Source of the DNA: JAHFPN01 sp963765745
GTDB taxonomy: Bacteria > Pseudomonadota > Alphaproteobacteria > Rhizobiales > Xanthobacteraceae
DNA: 64,000 bases
NCBI GenBank assembly: GCA_963765745.1
Contig: CAVXXM010000005.1
Coordinates: forward strand, 62,001-126,000
Direction of reading: 5' to 3'
Shown: positions 62,753 to 64,000 of the stretch, piece after piece
Layout of the letters: each line of letters starts with the position of its first letter
Position numbering within the stretch: the stretch's first letter is position 1
The notes under the pieces: generated by a model
Database searches by the model: none
What the model was told of the DNA's origin: nothing
What the model saw: the letters and a program-made list of their open reading frames with translations, nothing else
Program-made: the position numbers and the translations under genes

Positions 62753-63616
62753 ATGAGCAAGAAACGCATCGTCTTCCAGGGCGAGCCGGGTGCGAATTCG
62801 CACATCGCTTGCCACAAGGCCTATCCGGGCTACGAAGCCGTTCCGTGCGCGACCTTCGAGGACGCCTTCGCGGCGGTGAAGAGCGGCCGGGCTGAGCTTG
62901 CGATGATTCCGATCGAGAATTCGGTCGCCGGCCGCGTCGCCGATATTCACCACCTGATGCCGACCTCGGGCCTGCACATCATCGCGGAATATTTCTCGCC
63001 GATCCGCCACCAGCTCATGGCGCCGAAGGGCGCGACGCTCTCGACGATCGAGACCGTGCAGAGCCATATCCATGCGCTCGGCCAGTGCCGCAAGGTCATT
63101 CGCAAGCTCGGCCTGAGGAGCGTAATCGGCGCCGATACCGCGGGCTCGGCCCGCGAGATCGCCGAAGCCAAGGACAAGACGCGTGCGGCCATCGCCTCGC
63201 GGCTCGCCGCGAATATCTACAAGCTCAAGATTCTGCGAGAGAACATCGAGGACGAGAAACACAACACCACTCGCTTCATCGTGCTTTCCCGCAAGGCCAA
63301 GTGGGCGCCGCGCGATACCAGGAAAGTCGTCACCACCTTCGTGTTCGAGGTGCGGAACATTCCCGCCGCGCTCTACAAGGCGCTCGGCGGGTTCGCCACC
63401 AACGGCATCAACATGACCAAGCTCGAGAGCTATATGGTCAGCGGCAGCTTCGCGGCCACGCAATTCTACGCCGATGTGGAAGGCCATCCGACGGAGCGGG
63501 GCTTGGAGTTGGCGCTAGAGGAGCTGAAATTCGTTACCCGGCCGGATTCGCTGAAGATTCTCGGCGTCTATGCAGCGCATCCCTATCGGATCGCAGCCGC
63601 GGCCAAGGCGGGCTGA
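62753..63616 (+). CDS. pheA: Prephenate dehydratase
   Basis: This 287-residue enzyme converts prephenate to phenylpyruvate in phenylalanine synthesis. The dehydratase domain has RIVFQGEPGANSHIACHKAYPGYEAVPCATFEDAFAAVKSGRAELAMIPIENSVAGRVADIHHLM, and the C-terminal ACT domain has VVTTFVFEVRNIPAALYKALGGFATNGINMTKLESYMVSGSF with the ESYM allosteric motif. There is no chorismate mutase domain, so it is the single-function alphaproteobacterial type. It is probably co-transcribed with kdsB. Confidence 0.95.
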   Translation: MSKKRIVFQGEPGANSHIACHKAYPGYEAVPCATFEDAFAAVKSGRAELAMIPIENSVAGRVADIHHLMPTSGLHIIAEYFSPIRHQLMAPKGATLSTIETVQSHIHALGQCRKVIRKLGLRSVIGADTAGSAREIAEAKDKTRAAIASRLAANIYKLKILRENIEDEKHNTTRFIVLSRKAKWAPRDTRKVVTTFVFEVRNIPAALYKALGGFATNGINMTKLESYMVSGSFAATQFYADVEGHPTERGLELALEELKFVTRPDSLKILGVYAAHPYRIAAAAKAG

Positions 63617-63636
63617 CGAAGACTATTCGTCCAAGA

Positions 63637-64000
63637 CTACTCGCTTAAGACCGCCGCCCCGCGTTCCACATAGGCGCGGATCAGGTGGTGCGCGATCGCT
63701 ATCGGCGGCGGCACGAAGAGATCGTTCGGGTGCTTGCGCGCCAGCATCTGCGCGGCTTCGGCGCGCGAAAACCAGCGCCCGTCCTCGAGCTCGTTGCGGT
63801 CGATTTTCAAGTGAACCGCGCTCGCCTCGGCGTGGCAGCCGATCATCAGCGACATCGGAAACGGCCAGGGCTGGGAGGCGAAATAACGCACGCGGCCGAC
63901 CGTAACGCCGGCCTCCTCGAAGGTTTCGCGACGCACCGCGTCCTCGATCGACTCGCCGGGCTCGATGAATCCGGCAAGGCACGACCACATATTCCCCGGA
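63637..64000 (-). CDS. nudC: NADH pyrophosphatase NudC, C-terminal part (truncated by window edge)
   Basis: The visible 120 codons encode the Nudix domain: SCLAGFIEPGESIEDAVRRETFEEAGV (Nudix box GX5EX7REUXEEXGU with E-x-x-E-E), then the NudC-specific FASQPWPFPMSLMIGC and the Nudix-box-distal EDGRWFSRAEAAQML. The start and zinc-ribbon domain lie beyond base 64000 on the right. NudC cleaves NAD(H) and removes NAD caps from RNA. It converges on pheA with a 20-base gap. Confidence 0.9.
   Translation of the reverse strand, partial: PGNMWSCLAGFIEPGESIEDAVRRETFEEAGVTVGRVRYFASQPWPFPMSLMIGCHAEASAVHLKIDRNELEDGRWFSRAEAAQMLARKHPNDLFVPPPIAIAHHLIRAYVERGAAVLSE

Overview
The window is high-GC DNA with tightly packed genes and reads as a chromosomal segment of an alphaproteobacterium of the order Hyphomicrobiales (Rhizobiales), most like the Bradyrhizobium/Rhodopseudomonas/Xanthobacteraceae group. 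The main reasons are the npr - mannose-type EIIA - short hprK - chvG - chvI block with ahcY on one side and pckA on the other, a complete alphaproteobacterial cpa/tad pilus locus, a CycM-like membrane-anchored cytochrome c, and a Bradyrhizobiaceae-style palindromic intergenic repeat. I see no rRNA, tRNA, CRISPR array, insertion sequence or prophage. The genus-level assignment is inference.

Layout. 1-5 kb: the two membrane subunits of a TRAP transporter converge on a tripartite tricarboxylate (TTT) system in which TctA and TctB are one polypeptide. 5.1-10.8 kb: a peptide/nickel-type ABC operon (fused double ATPase, binding protein, two permeases) whose frame is broken about 24 times, almost always by one extra base. 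10.8-13.2 kb: a malonyl-CoA synthetase and a BtuF-like protein. 13.3-18.4 kb: YIP1 membrane protein, murein endopeptidase MepA, a small L,D-transpeptidase, a cupredoxin, LepA and a GNAT acetyltransferase. 18.5-28 kb: a GT39-like membrane protein, ahcY with a palindromic operator, the nitrogen-PTS proteins, the ChvG/ChvI two-component system, a HugZ-like protein and pckA. 28-38.8 kb: aldo/keto reductase, pyrE, a doubled palindromic repeat, polA, an acyltransferase, hrpB, a retropepsin-like protease and a phosphomannomutase. 38.9-50.7 kb: Flp (tad/cpa) pilus genes. 50.8-53.5 kb: M17 aminopeptidase, MarR regulator and NlpC/P60 hydrolase. 53.5-61.2 kb: a yej-type oligopeptide ABC operon with two tandem YejA proteins. 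61.3-64 kb: CycM-like cytochrome, kdsB, pheA and a partial nudC.

How the parts work together. Much of the window is solute import (TRAP, TTT, two peptide ABC systems) and envelope remodelling (MepA, L,D-transpeptidase, NlpC/P60, KdsB, acyltransferase). The ChvGI/PTS/ahcY/pckA block joins envelope sensing, PTS phosphorelay, methyl-cycle recycling and gluconeogenesis.

Most unusual observations. (1) The insertion-dominated frameshifts confined to one operon look more like local sequence error than natural decay. (2) The pilus locus carries a full-length cpaB in an ectopic, inverted position, while the usual site between cpaA and cpaC keeps a 47-codon in-frame remnant made of the first and last parts of a cpaB gene. 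(3) The yej operon has two binding proteins that appear to use different export routes (Tat and Sec). I found no convincing wholly new multi-gene system.
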